DNA of 64,000 nucleotides from positions 1-64,000 of the forward strand of contig JAGTQI010000002.1 in NCBI GenBank assembly GCA_018396955.1. Direction: 5' to 3'. This document shows positions 27,503 to 37,119 of the stretch, in pieces. How positions within the stretch are numbered: position 1 is the stretch's first letter; the number at the start of each line of letters is the position of its first letter. A model generated the notes under the pieces. It searched no databases. It worked only from the letters and a program-made list of their open reading frames with translations, and was not told the origin of the DNA. The DNA is from Candidatus Bathyarchaeota archaeon (GTDB taxonomy: Archaea; Thermoproteota; Bathyarchaeia; Bathyarchaeales; Bathycorpusculaceae). Made by a program: the position numbers and the translations under genes.

Positions 27503-28366
27503 TTAGGTTTTCATCTCTTTTCTTAGGATGTCCCGCATTTTCACGGCATCAACATCCAGGACTGGGCTCTCGCTTATTATTACAGGGTTCAATCTAAAAT
27601 CGGCTATAACCTTTGCAAGCATCTCAAAGTCCGGTCCATAGCCAGCCTTATCCATCGTGTGGTGGCATTTCTCTCCCTTATCAGTAAACTCGACCTTCGT
27701 AAAGTGGCAATGCATGTTCTTGACGGCTTCTGTTCCCAAACGCCTCTCAATCTCTTCCGCAACTTTGCGGAAGTCACCAACAGTTTTGAAACGTCCACGG
27801 TCCCTCGCGTGTAAGTGGGCCCAATCTATTACGGGTTGAGTTTGCTCAACTTGTTCACACAAAGCCAAAATCTCTTCTAAACTGCCAAACTGGGTTGGCT
27901 TTCCCATGGTTTCCGGACCAAGTCGCACATCCTTAATGCCAAGAACCCTTAGCCTCTCAACAACGTCTTTTAGAGCTTCTAAGCATTCTTTAAAAACCTC
28001 TTTTGGAGGTTTTCTGCCGTAAAACCCCGGGTGAAAAACAACAATTTGGGAGCCCATCCAACGGGATGCGGTGGCACACGCGATTAGGCGTTCTTTGCTG
28101 GCTTCAACTGTTTCCTTTCCACCGCAAAAATTTATGAAGTAGGAACCGTGGAGACTTAAGAGAACATCGTTCTCTTTAGCCTTCACCCCTAGTTTTTCAG
28201 CTTCCTCCCTTCGAATTTGAGGCTTCGCACCCCAGCGCACAGCTTGATATTCAAAAGCGTCTAACCCCTCTTCCCGCAGGAGCCTCGGGACATCCATCAG
28301 AGAGGCTTTCATAGCCCTAAAACTTGGCGGAACCCCTGCCGGTCCAAACCTTGGACGGCCAGACAT
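27503..28366 (-). CDS. nfo: Endonuclease IV-like AP endonuclease (TIM barrel)
   Basis: LLSLHGSYFINFCG, IVVFHPGFYG, GPETMGK, VIDWAHLHARDRG, MHCHFTKVEF. Confidence 0.88.
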   Translation of the reverse strand: MSGRPRFGPAGVPPSFRAMKASLMDVPRLLREEGLDAFEYQAVRWGAKPQIRREEAEKLGVKAKENDVLLSLHGSYFINFCGGKETVEASKERLIACATASRWMGSQIVVFHPGFYGRKPPKEVFKECLEALKDVVERLRVLGIKDVRLGPETMGKPTQFGSLEEILALCEQVEQTQPVIDWAHLHARDRGRFKTVGDFRKVAEEIERRLGTEAVKNMHCHFTKVEFTDKGEKCHHTMDKAGYGPDFEMLAKVIADFRLNPVIISESPVLDVDAVKMRDILRKEMKT

Positions 28367-28377
28367 TTCGAGAGCCT

Positions 28378-29262
28378 CTAACTTCTCTTTGCCTTCCTAA
28401 AGCGATAACCTTTTCGCGTTAAAAACCCGTAGGAAAATACTGCCAAAGCTGAAACCCAAGCTGCCACATTCTGAAAAACAATGTATTTGCCGACCGGAGG
28501 CAAATCCACAAGAGGCTTCACAAATCCCCCAAGGGCTGAAACAAAACCTCTCAAGTCTGGAGCTGCAGAAATTATGGCATTATTTATTGCTGAGCAAAGC
28601 CAACTAATGGGACCGAGAGCCTCAACAAAGCCTTTCAAAGCATTATTAACAGACTTTACAAACCCAAGAAGCGACGGATTCCCACAATAAATGTTTGAAA
28701 AAGTACCGTATATTAACTCGGGATAGGCAACAACCGAAACCAGCAAGATTAGGGATGAAAAGACCAAAATCGTTATTGTGGCGCTTTTTATTGTTGCCCT
28801 TGCAAAGCTAACCTTGCTCCAAATGTAGGACACTCCCTTAACCCTTAAAAGTCCAGCCTTTATTCTACTGAAAAAATTCTTTATGGCACTTGCTATTTTA
28901 GACGTGGGTTTATTTTCAGCCTTTTGGTTTTGACCCATCTTTCGCGGTTTAGCTTTAGCTTTTCCTTCAGGCGGTTTTTGAGGCTGCGTAGCTGCGTATT
29001 TTGTCATGCAAATCCAACTGAAAACAAGTGTGATAATAACTGCCAACGGGACAAGATGAAAAAGCGGGCTCACAACAATTGTTATCGTCCAATTTGTCCA
29101 TGGAAACTGAAAACTTCCTTGCAAGGGGTTTTCTTCTTTTACCCCGAGGGAAATGGCGTAAATGACGATGGCGTACTCAAGCAGAGCGGCTATTATAAGA
29201 AATAGGACTATTGCCGCTAAACCCTTAAGAGTTGCCCATCGGAGTATTAGATGTCTGGACAA
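28378..29262 (-). CDS. Hypothetical multi-TM membrane protein
   Basis: 294 aa with several TM segments and a basic cytoplasmic-like linker (KPPEGKAKAKPRKMGQNQKAENKPTSK). Confidence 0.65.
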   Translation of the reverse strand: MSRHLILRWATLKGLAAIVLFLIIAALLEYAIVIYAISLGVKEENPLQGSFQFPWTNWTITIVVSPLFHLVPLAVIITLVFSWICMTKYAATQPQKPPEGKAKAKPRKMGQNQKAENKPTSKIASAIKNFFSRIKAGLLRVKGVSYIWSKVSFARATIKSATITILVFSSLILLVSVVAYPELIYGTFSNIYCGNPSLLGFVKSVNNALKGFVEALGPISWLCSAINNAIISAAPDLRGFVSALGGFVKPLVDLPPVGKYIVFQNVAAWVSALAVFSYGFLTRKGYRFRKAKRS

Positions 29263-29369
29263 TCAACCACCACTTGCACTTCGCCTATTGTAAATTTTGT
29301 TTTAGAAATATGGAAAATCCGGTTAAAAAACATGACTGTTAAAACTTCACTTCGTTATGTGATTTCGGT

Positions 29370-29558
29370 TCATCGCAAGGGAAACTCATGCCCGCATTTT
29401 GGGCATTTTGCATAGCTGCACTGAACCGTTGAGGGGCATCCTGAACATGCAAAGGCTCTCCCATAGGATATGTCAAATGCGAAGCCGCATTTGGGACAGT
29501 TTACAAGCTTTTTAGCCTTTAAGCCCAATTTTGGCGTCCCTTGCAAAACAACAAGCAC
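29370..29558 (-). CDS. Small zinc ribbon protein
   Basis: CPKCGFAFDISYGRAFACSGCPSTVQCSYAKCPKCGHEF: multiple Cys knuckles. Confidence 0.75.
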   Translation of the reverse strand: MLVVLQGTPKLGLKAKKLVNCPKCGFAFDISYGRAFACSGCPSTVQCSYAKCPKCGHEFPLR

Positions 29559-29681
29559 GGCAAACCTTTAAAACCTTTCGTGGAAAACGCGCCTTATGGA
29601 AATTTTTAACAGCAACAAATTTATATAATTAGGGTTTGAGCCTTTAAATGCTAGCTTGATGATTGTCGGCATGGGAAACTA

Positions 29682-30662
29682 ATGCAAACTGGAAAACTTG
29701 AAAGGATGAAGCTGTATAAAGACCCGAATGTTCAGGTTTTATTAAGTAAATTTTTAAGCGGCGAAATAAGCGAGCTTAAACCCGCCTTTAACCCAGGGTT
29801 TGGCTACAGATATGCTGAAGTTGAGGCAATTTTGGGGGGCCCCTCAAAAGTTGAGGATTTCTTGGATAGGCTTTATGAAGCAAAGGTGATTGAAAGAAGG
29901 CTTTACGACAAAATATTGTACTGTCCCAGTTGCGGTTCGCAGAACATTTCAACCCATTACTGTTGCCCCTACTGCAAATCCTTCAACATACAGAAAAGTT
30001 CGCTGGTTGAGCATGTTAAATGTGGCTACATGGATGTTGAAGAGAACTTCAGAAAGGGCAGGAAGCTTATCTGTCCAAAGTGCCATGAAGAGTTGAAGAA
30101 GCCTAATGTGGACTATAGGAAGGCTGGGATATGGTGCACTTGCAAGGACTGTGGCAAAAGCTTTGACATACCTGATACAAGGCATTTTTGCAGAGAGTGT
30201 CAAGCGGAATTCACTTTTGAGAATGTGGAAATCCGAGACGTTTATGCTTACACGTTGAATGAGGAAGTGAGGAGCGAAATAACAGCCGGATGGATTTTTG
30301 TTGCACCGATAAAGGAGTTTCTCATTGAAAGCGGGTTTGAGGTGGAAGCCCCAGCCTTTTTGAAGGGTAAGTCTGGCGCTAACCACATGTTTGACATAGC
30401 CGCCTACCGAAAGGAAATAACCAAAAAAGTGGCGGTTATGGATGTGGCAATCGCAAAAGAGGTGGTTTCAGAACAGCCAGTAATAGCCCTCTTCGCAAAA
30501 ATATACGACGTGGCGCCAGACAGTGCCATTCTTGTAGCCATCCCAAAGCTGGGAGATAACGCAAAAAAAATGGCTGATCTTTACAACATCAAAGTTGTAG
30601 AGGGGAAAAATGTGAAAGGAATAACAAACGCTCTCAAAGAGAAATTGTTTGAAAATTCCTGA
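29682..30662 (+). CDS. TackOD1-type zinc ribbon protein with a predicted restriction-endonuclease-fold C-terminal domain
   Basis: CPSCGSQNISTHYCCPYC...CPKCHEELKKPNVDYRKAGIWCTCKDCGKSF...CRECQAEF; C-terminal GKSGANHMFDIAAYRKEITKKVAVMDVAIA...DSAILVAIPKLGDNAKKMADLYNIKVVEG. Confidence 0.75.
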   Translation: MQTGKLERMKLYKDPNVQVLLSKFLSGEISELKPAFNPGFGYRYAEVEAILGGPSKVEDFLDRLYEAKVIERRLYDKILYCPSCGSQNISTHYCCPYCKSFNIQKSSLVEHVKCGYMDVEENFRKGRKLICPKCHEELKKPNVDYRKAGIWCTCKDCGKSFDIPDTRHFCRECQAEFTFENVEIRDVYAYTLNEEVRSEITAGWIFVAPIKEFLIESGFEVEAPAFLKGKSGANHMFDIAAYRKEITKKVAVMDVAIAKEVVSEQPVIALFAKIYDVAPDSAILVAIPKLGDNAKKMADLYNIKVVEGKNVKGITNALKEKLFENS

Positions 30663-30666
30663 CGTC

Positions 30667-32487
30667 TTACTTAATCAAGGAGACTGCAATGTTCCCGGCT
30701 CCCGTTGTAACTTTAACCATATAGATACCTTTAGGCCAATATATGTCTTCCCTAATGTAATAGGCAGTTTCGCCGGAGTTTAAAAATCGGTTTTCCTCAT
30801 AACGAATATGATGGGTAGCGTTTATTACCCATATAGAAACTATGTGAACCGTTGTTACGCCAATATTCCTGATACTTACAAGAACTCCATTAAAAATTAT
30901 TTGTACTCCAAAAAAGTCCAAATAAATTGTCGTCTGGGTTGCATCTGGCCCCGAGTCAGTAATTATTAATTTCAGAGTTCCGTTGTTATCGATATAACTT
31001 TGCCAGTCAGGCAAAGTTACATTATAGTATTTAAAGGCTGAAGATATATCAATTTGCGCGATTATATCTCGCTGTCTACTTATCTGATTGTAAGCTTTTA
31101 AAATCAAGGCCTCAAAGTTATCGCTTGCTTTTACACGAAGGCTAACATTTATAAATCTGATAGAACTTGGCAAAAAATTTCTAATGTTCGCTGTAAATTC
31201 TCCTATTATGCTTAAAGTAAAATCGCTGTCATTTTGAATGCTAAATTTTAACTCAATTAGATCAGCTTTAAAATTAAAGGAGGTAGAGGTAGATTTAACG
31301 CACGTTACCTTTAACCTCCATCCGCCATTATAATCAATATAACGGTTAATGTTGGATGTTATGTTCTTTGTCAATAAGAAGTCGTTCGTCCCTATTATGG
31401 AAGAGGCATATCCGTCCTCTCCGACTTCAGAGTATCTACCAGCCTGGTAATCATAAAGCTGGAATACGGCTGTTACTGTGTCACTTGTAGAGCTGCTGTC
31501 TACAGCTAAAGTGATTTGCGTCCAAGAGGCCAAAGTGACATTTCCTCGAAATTCAATTTCAACCCTATGTTCTAAATCCATTTCGTAAGTGCAGTAGATG
31601 CAATATTGGTAATCATTGTGTTGCGAGTCTGTTGGATTGCTCGGCGAATTATAATTATTTGAGGTATCATAGTGTCCTTGATTCGCAAAGCCATCTGTGT
31701 AGTAGAATTTTATGTGGTTATTAGGTATTATCATCAATACATATTCAGTGTTTGGTTCCAAAGTAGGCGGAGAAGAGAAGGTAGCTGTCCACCATTGCAA
31801 CGTTGTGGAAATGGAGAGGGGTTCTGTTATTGCTATTATCTGCATGTCAATGTGGCGTACAATCATACATTTTACGTTTCTTGTTCCGACGCTACTGCAT
31901 CCAAAAAAAGAGATGCTTTTGGCGGTTATATAGGCTGATGGTGAAACGAAAAGGCTGCCATACATTTGGTTTCTTAGAACAGAAGTATAACCTGTACCAT
32001 TAGCACTGTTACCAAATATACCTGTTAAACTTTCAGATGAATAACTGCCAAAAGTAAGGTATATGTTATCATCATCCTTAAGATCATCCACTGAGCCATC
32101 AATATAACGCGTTGACCCTAAAATCATGTATTCAGACGGAGATGCTGATATAAGTGCGTTATTGATATCGGATTCTTCAACGAAAGTTTGATAAGCGTTA
32201 TCTTTGGGATGCCAAGTGTCCTCATAAGTTCCGCTAATACATTGACCCATTTCCAAGATATACTCAGCATTGCTATTGAACCAAGGAGATTTATCGCTGA
32301 AATAGGTAATTTCGATTTTCTCTTGCGCCTTTTCCCAATCTAGCTGATTCATTTGATAGTTCCATAACACTACGTTAGCAACTGCAATGGTGATCAGAAT
32401 TAGGCCTAGCATGATAACTAGAACATTACTTACGCCACGCTTGTCTTTGTATAGTTTTTTAAGGTGCCCTATAATAGCCTCCAGCAT
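30667..32487 (-). CDS. Large pilin-like secreted protein (type IV pilin-type N-terminus, beta-rich ectodomain)
   Basis: KRGVSNVLVIMLGLILITIAVANVVLW type III signal-peptide-like N-terminus; 606 aa; in the pilus gene cluster. Confidence 0.78.
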   Translation of the reverse strand: MLEAIIGHLKKLYKDKRGVSNVLVIMLGLILITIAVANVVLWNYQMNQLDWEKAQEKIEITYFSDKSPWFNSNAEYILEMGQCISGTYEDTWHPKDNAYQTFVEESDINNALISASPSEYMILGSTRYIDGSVDDLKDDDNIYLTFGSYSSESLTGIFGNSANGTGYTSVLRNQMYGSLFVSPSAYITAKSISFFGCSSVGTRNVKCMIVRHIDMQIIAITEPLSISTTLQWWTATFSSPPTLEPNTEYVLMIIPNNHIKFYYTDGFANQGHYDTSNNYNSPSNPTDSQHNDYQYCIYCTYEMDLEHRVEIEFRGNVTLASWTQITLAVDSSSTSDTVTAVFQLYDYQAGRYSEVGEDGYASSIIGTNDFLLTKNITSNINRYIDYNGGWRLKVTCVKSTSTSFNFKADLIELKFSIQNDSDFTLSIIGEFTANIRNFLPSSIRFINVSLRVKASDNFEALILKAYNQISRQRDIIAQIDISSAFKYYNVTLPDWQSYIDNNGTLKLIITDSGPDATQTTIYLDFFGVQIIFNGVLVSIRNIGVTTVHIVSIWVINATHHIRYEENRFLNSGETAYYIREDIYWPKGIYMVKVTTGAGNIAVSLIK

Positions 32488-32884
32488 GGGTTCCCCTCAT
32501 TGTTACAATGTCCAAATGGTATAGGCTGTTTGACCTCCAACTGTAAGTGATATTAAGCCAGCCATGACCTCCCAACCCTAACTCTATGGTCGGCGATGTC
32601 CAGTGGGTATGGTTTATGTAAACCGCTGATATGCGTATCGGCACTTTCCCCACATTGCGAAGGTAAACGCTAATTTGTTTTGTTCCAGTTGCGTTGTTGA
32701 ACCACACGTCTTCTATGATTAGGCGTTCTCCCATAGTTTCGCGAAGATTTGTTGTTATGACGTATGTGGCGGCGGCGGCTACTGACATTGCGGCAACAGC
32801 AACAACCATGAGAAGCAAATTGCTCAGCACGGGGGTTATAGCCCGCTTATCCATGAGAAAGCTTAAAAGCTTCCCATTGTTCAC
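32459..32884 (-). CDS. Archaeal type IV pilin
   Basis: MDKRAITPVLSNLLLMVVAVAAMSVAAAATYVI: archaeal pilin class III signal peptide. Confidence 0.85.
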   Translation of the reverse strand: MNNGKLLSFLMDKRAITPVLSNLLLMVVAVAAMSVAAAATYVITTNLRETMGERLIIEDVWFNNATGTKQISVYLRNVGKVPIRISAVYINHTHWTSPTIELGLGGHGWLNITYSWRSNSLYHLDIVTMRGTHAGGYYRAP

Positions 32885-32894
32885 CGCACAACAC

Positions 32895-33722
32895 CTATAA
32901 GAAAAGTTTTATGGCTAAGTAGCCGCATATCATCATCACTAGGCTGTGCTTCAGCCCAGCGCTTATTGCGCCCTCACCCATTTTCCCAGCCACCAGACCG
33001 CCGAAGAACCCTTGAATTGCAGTCATGTGGAAAAATAGGCGTTTTATTTCCGCTGAAGCCATAACCGCTGTTCCAAGCATTGACAAGCCTTTTATTTCCA
33101 CGAAAAAGGACTTGAAAAGCAGCACTATTGTAAACAGAAAGACGAAGAAAGCCACATAAATTATGGCAATGTAGGGTCTTGTCCTGTTTCGGCGCTCCTT
33201 GTGAAGTATAAGTGTTGACTGAACAAACTTGCCCATGGGGTCAAAGACCCTTTCCACATGCCCACCCGAACGGTTAGCCTCAATTATGAGAGGAATCGTT
33301 CTCTGCACAAGAAACGTGTTAACCCGCTTAGCAAAAGCGATTAGGGCTTCATCTAAAGTCATGCCCCAAGAAATTTGGGTATTCATCTTCCGCAGCTCAA
33401 CCGTCAGGGGACCGAAATCCCTTTTTGCAGCTTCTTCCAACGCTCTTGGCAGTGTCATGCCCGTTTCTTGCGCCTGCACAATGCTTCTGAAAAGATCTGG
33501 CAGGTGCTCGTCTATCTCTCTCTTCCACTTGTAATCAATGTAGTTTATGATCGTTGGCGGTGTAAAGGCTACAATAGCGGCGAAAAACATGAACTCATCG
33601 AAAACGGTTGTGCCCCAAACTGTGAAAAATCCGAAAGCCATAATAGAAATGGCTAGAACAAATGATGAAACCCAAGCGATTTGCTTCGCTGATTTCCTTA
33701 TTTTAAGCATATATGCTACCAC
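32895..33722 (-). CDS. Type II/IV secretion system F-domain membrane protein (TadC-like)
   Basis: HLPDLFRSIVQAQETGMTLPRALEEAAKRDFGPLTVELRKMNTQISWGMTLDEAL; multi-TM. Confidence 0.88.
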   Translation of the reverse strand: MVAYMLKIRKSAKQIAWVSSFVLAISIMAFGFFTVWGTTVFDEFMFFAAIVAFTPPTIINYIDYKWKREIDEHLPDLFRSIVQAQETGMTLPRALEEAAKRDFGPLTVELRKMNTQISWGMTLDEALIAFAKRVNTFLVQRTIPLIIEANRSGGHVERVFDPMGKFVQSTLILHKERRNRTRPYIAIIYVAFFVFLFTIVLLFKSFFVEIKGLSMLGTAVMASAEIKRLFFHMTAIQGFFGGLVAGKMGEGAISAGLKHSLVMMICGYLAIKLFL

Positions 33723-34681
33723 TTTGGCGAAACAGCATCCAATATTATGAGGAACATTATTGAGCCCAAAGGAATCCCGATGTAAGTTAGGATGTTAAGC
33801 AGAAGGTCTGGGCCTAAAAATCCGAGACCGCCACCCATCATGGCCATGACAGCTAGCATAATTATGAGAAGCAAGGGCCCGGTGACAAGTATCGCTACGT
33901 AAAACTCTGAAAGCATAGAAAGAGTGTCTGAGAATTTGCGGAGGCTTATTCTCTTCAATTTCATGTGTTGCTTTGACTTCTCCCTTAGATAGGCGGCAAG
34001 GTTGCTTCCAGAGTGAATTGTTGAGATAAAGCCTTCAATCACTTCACGAAACCTTTCAGACGGTGTCCTTTTAGAGGTTTGCTCCAAGGCTGAAATTATA
34101 TCCAAGCCAAAGAGGTTTATATCCCTAATAATGTTCTTTGCCTCTGCAGAAACCGCCAATGGAATGGGAAGATTTGAAAGCGAGTGGAATATTTTCTCTG
34201 GTGGAACACCCGCACTAGCCAAAATTGACATATAGCCAGTTGTAAAAGCCAGTTCATCCTCAAGTTCTCTCTTAAACTTGTCAGCCCGATAAACTGGGTA
34301 TATATAAAATACAAGGATTGAAAAGGCAATTGCGAAGAGGCTTCCACCCAAACCGAAAAGGAAAGCTGGAAAAATGGGTATGCCGAACATGAAGACCAGC
34401 AGACATGGAACCGCCACAAAAGTTGCAAGCGCAATTATTAGCGTAGAAAAGACGACTAGGCTTATGTAAACCCTAAAACCAGTTTTAAGTCCAGCCCTCT
34501 GCAGGTGCAAACTCAAATCTTCAAAGAGGGGCAAAATGCGGCTGATTCTACCGCCCACAAGCCTATAAGCAACGGACTGGAGGATTCCAGCCTTAAATTT
34601 TTCGCTTCCCTTTGAGGTCTTTGTAAAGCGGATTTTTAACAGAAACTTTTTGAAGGCTTCAGTGATTTTTGGGCTTTTCAC
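33716..34681 (-). CDS. Type II/IV secretion system F-domain membrane protein (TadB/TadC-like)
   Basis: ELEDELAFTTGYMSILASAGVPPEKIFHSLS...EVIEGFISTIHSGSNLAAYLREKSKQHM; multi-TM. Confidence 0.88.
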   Translation of the reverse strand: MKSPKITEAFKKFLLKIRFTKTSKGSEKFKAGILQSVAYRLVGGRISRILPLFEDLSLHLQRAGLKTGFRVYISLVVFSTLIIALATFVAVPCLLVFMFGIPIFPAFLFGLGGSLFAIAFSILVFYIYPVYRADKFKRELEDELAFTTGYMSILASAGVPPEKIFHSLSNLPIPLAVSAEAKNIIRDINLFGLDIISALEQTSKRTPSERFREVIEGFISTIHSGSNLAAYLREKSKQHMKLKRISLRKFSDTLSMLSEFYVAILVTGPLLLIIMLAVMAMMGGGLGFLGPDLLLNILTYIGIPLGSIMFLIILDAVSPKW

Positions 34682-36228
34682 TTCATTCCCATCCTTGCCC
34701 TCTGATAAACACGAGACGGGTTCGCATAGTATTCGCGAATTACGTTGGCAACATCTATGTATCTACGGATGCCCTTCTTAACCAGCCACTCCAAGACTGT
34801 TTTTCTTCGTTGAAGTTCCCGCCTAACATCTTCCTCGCTTACGTCCATCTTCCTCATGTGCTCTTCAAGGAGGGAACTATGCCCCAAAAACTCGAATTTG
34901 TCCTCGCTGGCCTTCCATCGGAAAACTTCCTCAGTCATCAACTCCTTTGTTTTAGCATCTAAACCAACAATCTCCGTGGCCGTAAGGGTTCTCCTTGCTG
35001 GCTTCCCCTCAATTTCAGTTCTTGCCATAACCATTATTAAGTCAATCATGGCTATGAGGGGTTTTGGAATATTCATAGGTTCTGATTCAAGACGGTTCAT
35101 TACGGCCTCAACGGATTCGGCGTGGATTGTGCACATGCCCAGGTGACCCGTCGCCATGGCCTGGAAAAGTGTGTAGGCTTCTTCACCTCGAATTTCGCCA
35201 ACAATTATGTAGTCTGGTCTTTGACGTACAGCAGCCTTCAAAAGGTCGAATAGTGTTATGCTTCCGCTTCCCTTATCTTCATGCCCAAAACCAAGTCGAA
35301 CAACTGATGGAATCCAGTTTTCATGGGGTAGGTTAAGCTCCTGGGTGTCTTCAACGCTTACTATTTTCATTTCAGGCTTTATGAACATGGATAGGCAGTT
35401 CAGCATAGTCGTCTTTCCAGCTGCTATACCACCAGCAACAAGCACTGAAGCCCTGTTCTCTATGATGTACCATAGGTATGCAGCCATATCCAATGAAAGG
35501 GTGTTGAAGGCTATTAGGTCAGAAATAGTTAAGGGGTCGACACGGAAGCGGCGGATGGTGAATGTTGAGCCTCTGCGGGTTATTTCATTCCCATAGGTTA
35601 GTTGTATGCGGCTCCCGTCTGGAAGCGAAGCATCCAAAATCGGGGAGGCAATCGAAATGTTTTTTCCAGCGAGGTATGCGAGGCGAATTATAAATGAGTT
35701 TAGTTCTGCCTCATCCTTGAAGATTATGTTTGTTGGCAACGACTCATAAACCCGGTGCCAAACATAGATGGGTATGTTTACCCCGTCAGCCGATATATCC
35801 TCAATAAAATGATCCTTCATCAGTGGGTCAATCTTTCCATAACCAACAAAATCCCTTACAATGTAGTAGAGGAGCTTGTCAATGGATTCCGATGGAACTT
35901 TGATGTGGTATTTCTTTATTATTTGGGCTGTTTTTTCTCTCAGATATTTTTCTGCTTTTTCCTTGGTTTCAATTTCTTTTAGGTTTACGTCTATCTCTTC
36001 CATTAAGAGGCTTTTAATCTCTTTTAAGAGGTTTTCGTCCTCTTTTTGCAGTGTTGGCTCTATCACCTCATATTGGGTTTTTTGGGTTTCTGAGTCTCTT
36101 ACTATGGCGGCGTATACGTATGGCTCTTGTATTGGGTAAACTTCCCTAAAGACAGCTGGTTTTTTGGTTTTTCCTTCGATTACTATGCCTAGCTGTGTTT
36201 TTTCTTCAGTTTTTTGGGTTTTGGGCAT
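34678..36228 (-). CDS. Type II/IV secretion system ATPase (GspE/VirB11/FlaI family)
   Basis: VLVAGGIAAGKTTMLNCLSMFI, VEDTQELNLPHENW, RQRPDYIIVGEIRGEEAYTLFQAMATGHLGMCTIHA. Confidence 0.95.
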   Translation of the reverse strand: MPKTQKTEEKTQLGIVIEGKTKKPAVFREVYPIQEPYVYAAIVRDSETQKTQYEVIEPTLQKEDENLLKEIKSLLMEEIDVNLKEIETKEKAEKYLREKTAQIIKKYHIKVPSESIDKLLYYIVRDFVGYGKIDPLMKDHFIEDISADGVNIPIYVWHRVYESLPTNIIFKDEAELNSFIIRLAYLAGKNISIASPILDASLPDGSRIQLTYGNEITRRGSTFTIRRFRVDPLTISDLIAFNTLSLDMAAYLWYIIENRASVLVAGGIAAGKTTMLNCLSMFIKPEMKIVSVEDTQELNLPHENWIPSVVRLGFGHEDKGSGSITLFDLLKAAVRQRPDYIIVGEIRGEEAYTLFQAMATGHLGMCTIHAESVEAVMNRLESEPMNIPKPLIAMIDLIMVMARTEIEGKPARRTLTATEIVGLDAKTKELMTEEVFRWKASEDKFEFLGHSSLLEEHMRKMDVSEEDVRRELQRRKTVLEWLVKKGIRRYIDVANVIREYYANPSRVYQRARMGMK

Positions 36229-36356
36229 CCGCTTCCCTTTTGTTTATGGTTTAGGGTGGTGGCGACATTTCCAATAATATAATATCGCAAGTCTTAATAA
36301 GCTATATGCATGCCTAATCTTTAGCAAACTTAAAAACAAAACACCAGAAAACGTCA

Positions 36357-36443
36357 CTACTTGTATCTGGCTCTCCGCTTCTGCCTCTTCTTTTTCTGGC
36401 GCCTCATCCTCTTCTTTTTCCATTTAGCCCGGATTTTCAGCAC
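36357..36443 (-). CDS. Ribosomal protein eL41, absent from the ORF track; start codon uncertain
   Basis: Minus-strand frame IRAKWKKKRMRRQKKKRQKRRARYK*, near-identical to eL41 ([25 protein letters not shown]). Usual ATG position is ATC (36432-36434); in-frame GTG at 36443. Confidence 0.85.
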   Translation of the reverse strand: MLKIRAKWKKKRMRRQKKKRQKRRARYK

Positions 36444-36464
36444 TCCCCTATAAACCGATAGAGC

Positions 36465-37064
36465 CTACTCTATTGTGGCATGTCTACGCCTTAAATCTTC
36501 TTCAGTTGTTCCCATGCGGTGCATGAGCTCCACAATCAAACCGTCCAAGAAAACCATACAGTTATTCTCAAAAATGCTTCCAAGAGGGGTTAAGGGCTCC
36601 CTCTCGCCCATAAGCTGCCTAGCCAAATAATCTTCCTCTTTAGGCCAACCAGCCTTTGTCCTACCCTTAATCGTCACAACTAAGTCGGCTATCTGCCCCA
36701 GGGGAGATTCTGGGAAAGAGGTTATAGCCACCACGGTTGCTCCGATTTCTTTTGCCGCCGCACTTGCCGTTAAAACTATTTTTGTTGCCCCTGTTCCTGA
36801 AATGGCTATTAGGAGGTCTCCTTTTTCCGCTGCTGGTGTTATTGTTTCGCCTAGAAAATAGACGTTGAAGCCTAAGTTCATTAGGCGAAGGGCGAAGGCT
36901 CTTCCCACGAAGCCGCTTCTTCCCATGCCTACTACGAATATTTTCTTCTTTTTTGCGCCTAAAAGTAGCTGTATTAAGCGTTCAACCTCTTTTGGGTTAA
37001 GCTCTTCAATGGATCTTTTAATCCCCGAAATGATTTCTTCTGCCGCAGCCTTTAACCATTCCAA
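36465..37064 (-). CDS. hxlB: 6-phospho-3-hexuloisomerase
   Basis: VGMGRSGFVGRAFALRLMNLGFNVYFLGETITPAAEKGDLLIAISGTGATK; SIFENNCMVFLDGLI. Confidence 0.92.
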   Translation of the reverse strand: MEWLKAAAEEIISGIKRSIEELNPKEVERLIQLLLGAKKKKIFVVGMGRSGFVGRAFALRLMNLGFNVYFLGETITPAAEKGDLLIAISGTGATKIVLTASAAAKEIGATVVAITSFPESPLGQIADLVVTIKGRTKAGWPKEEDYLARQLMGEREPLTPLGSIFENNCMVFLDGLIVELMHRMGTTEEDLRRRHATIE

Positions 37065-37119
37065 GTTTTCAAGCTCCGAGAAACCCTTTACACGGAAGTC
37101 TTTGTTAAAAGCCTTGCGG

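Noticed and set aside
27604-27839. ORFs 27604-27798 (-) and 27657-27839 (+)
   Set aside because: Alternative-frame and antisense ORFs inside the intact endonuclease IV gene.
29655-29682. Possible C/D box sRNA (ttgatgattgtcggcatgggaaac)
   Set aside because: C-box-like TGATGA present but no convincing CTGA D box or terminal stem.
36441-36467. Amber (TAG) readthrough linking hxlB to eL41
   Set aside because: The two are in the same frame with only sense codons between, but eL41 must be a free small protein and no readthrough signal is visible; simple adjacency is more likely.
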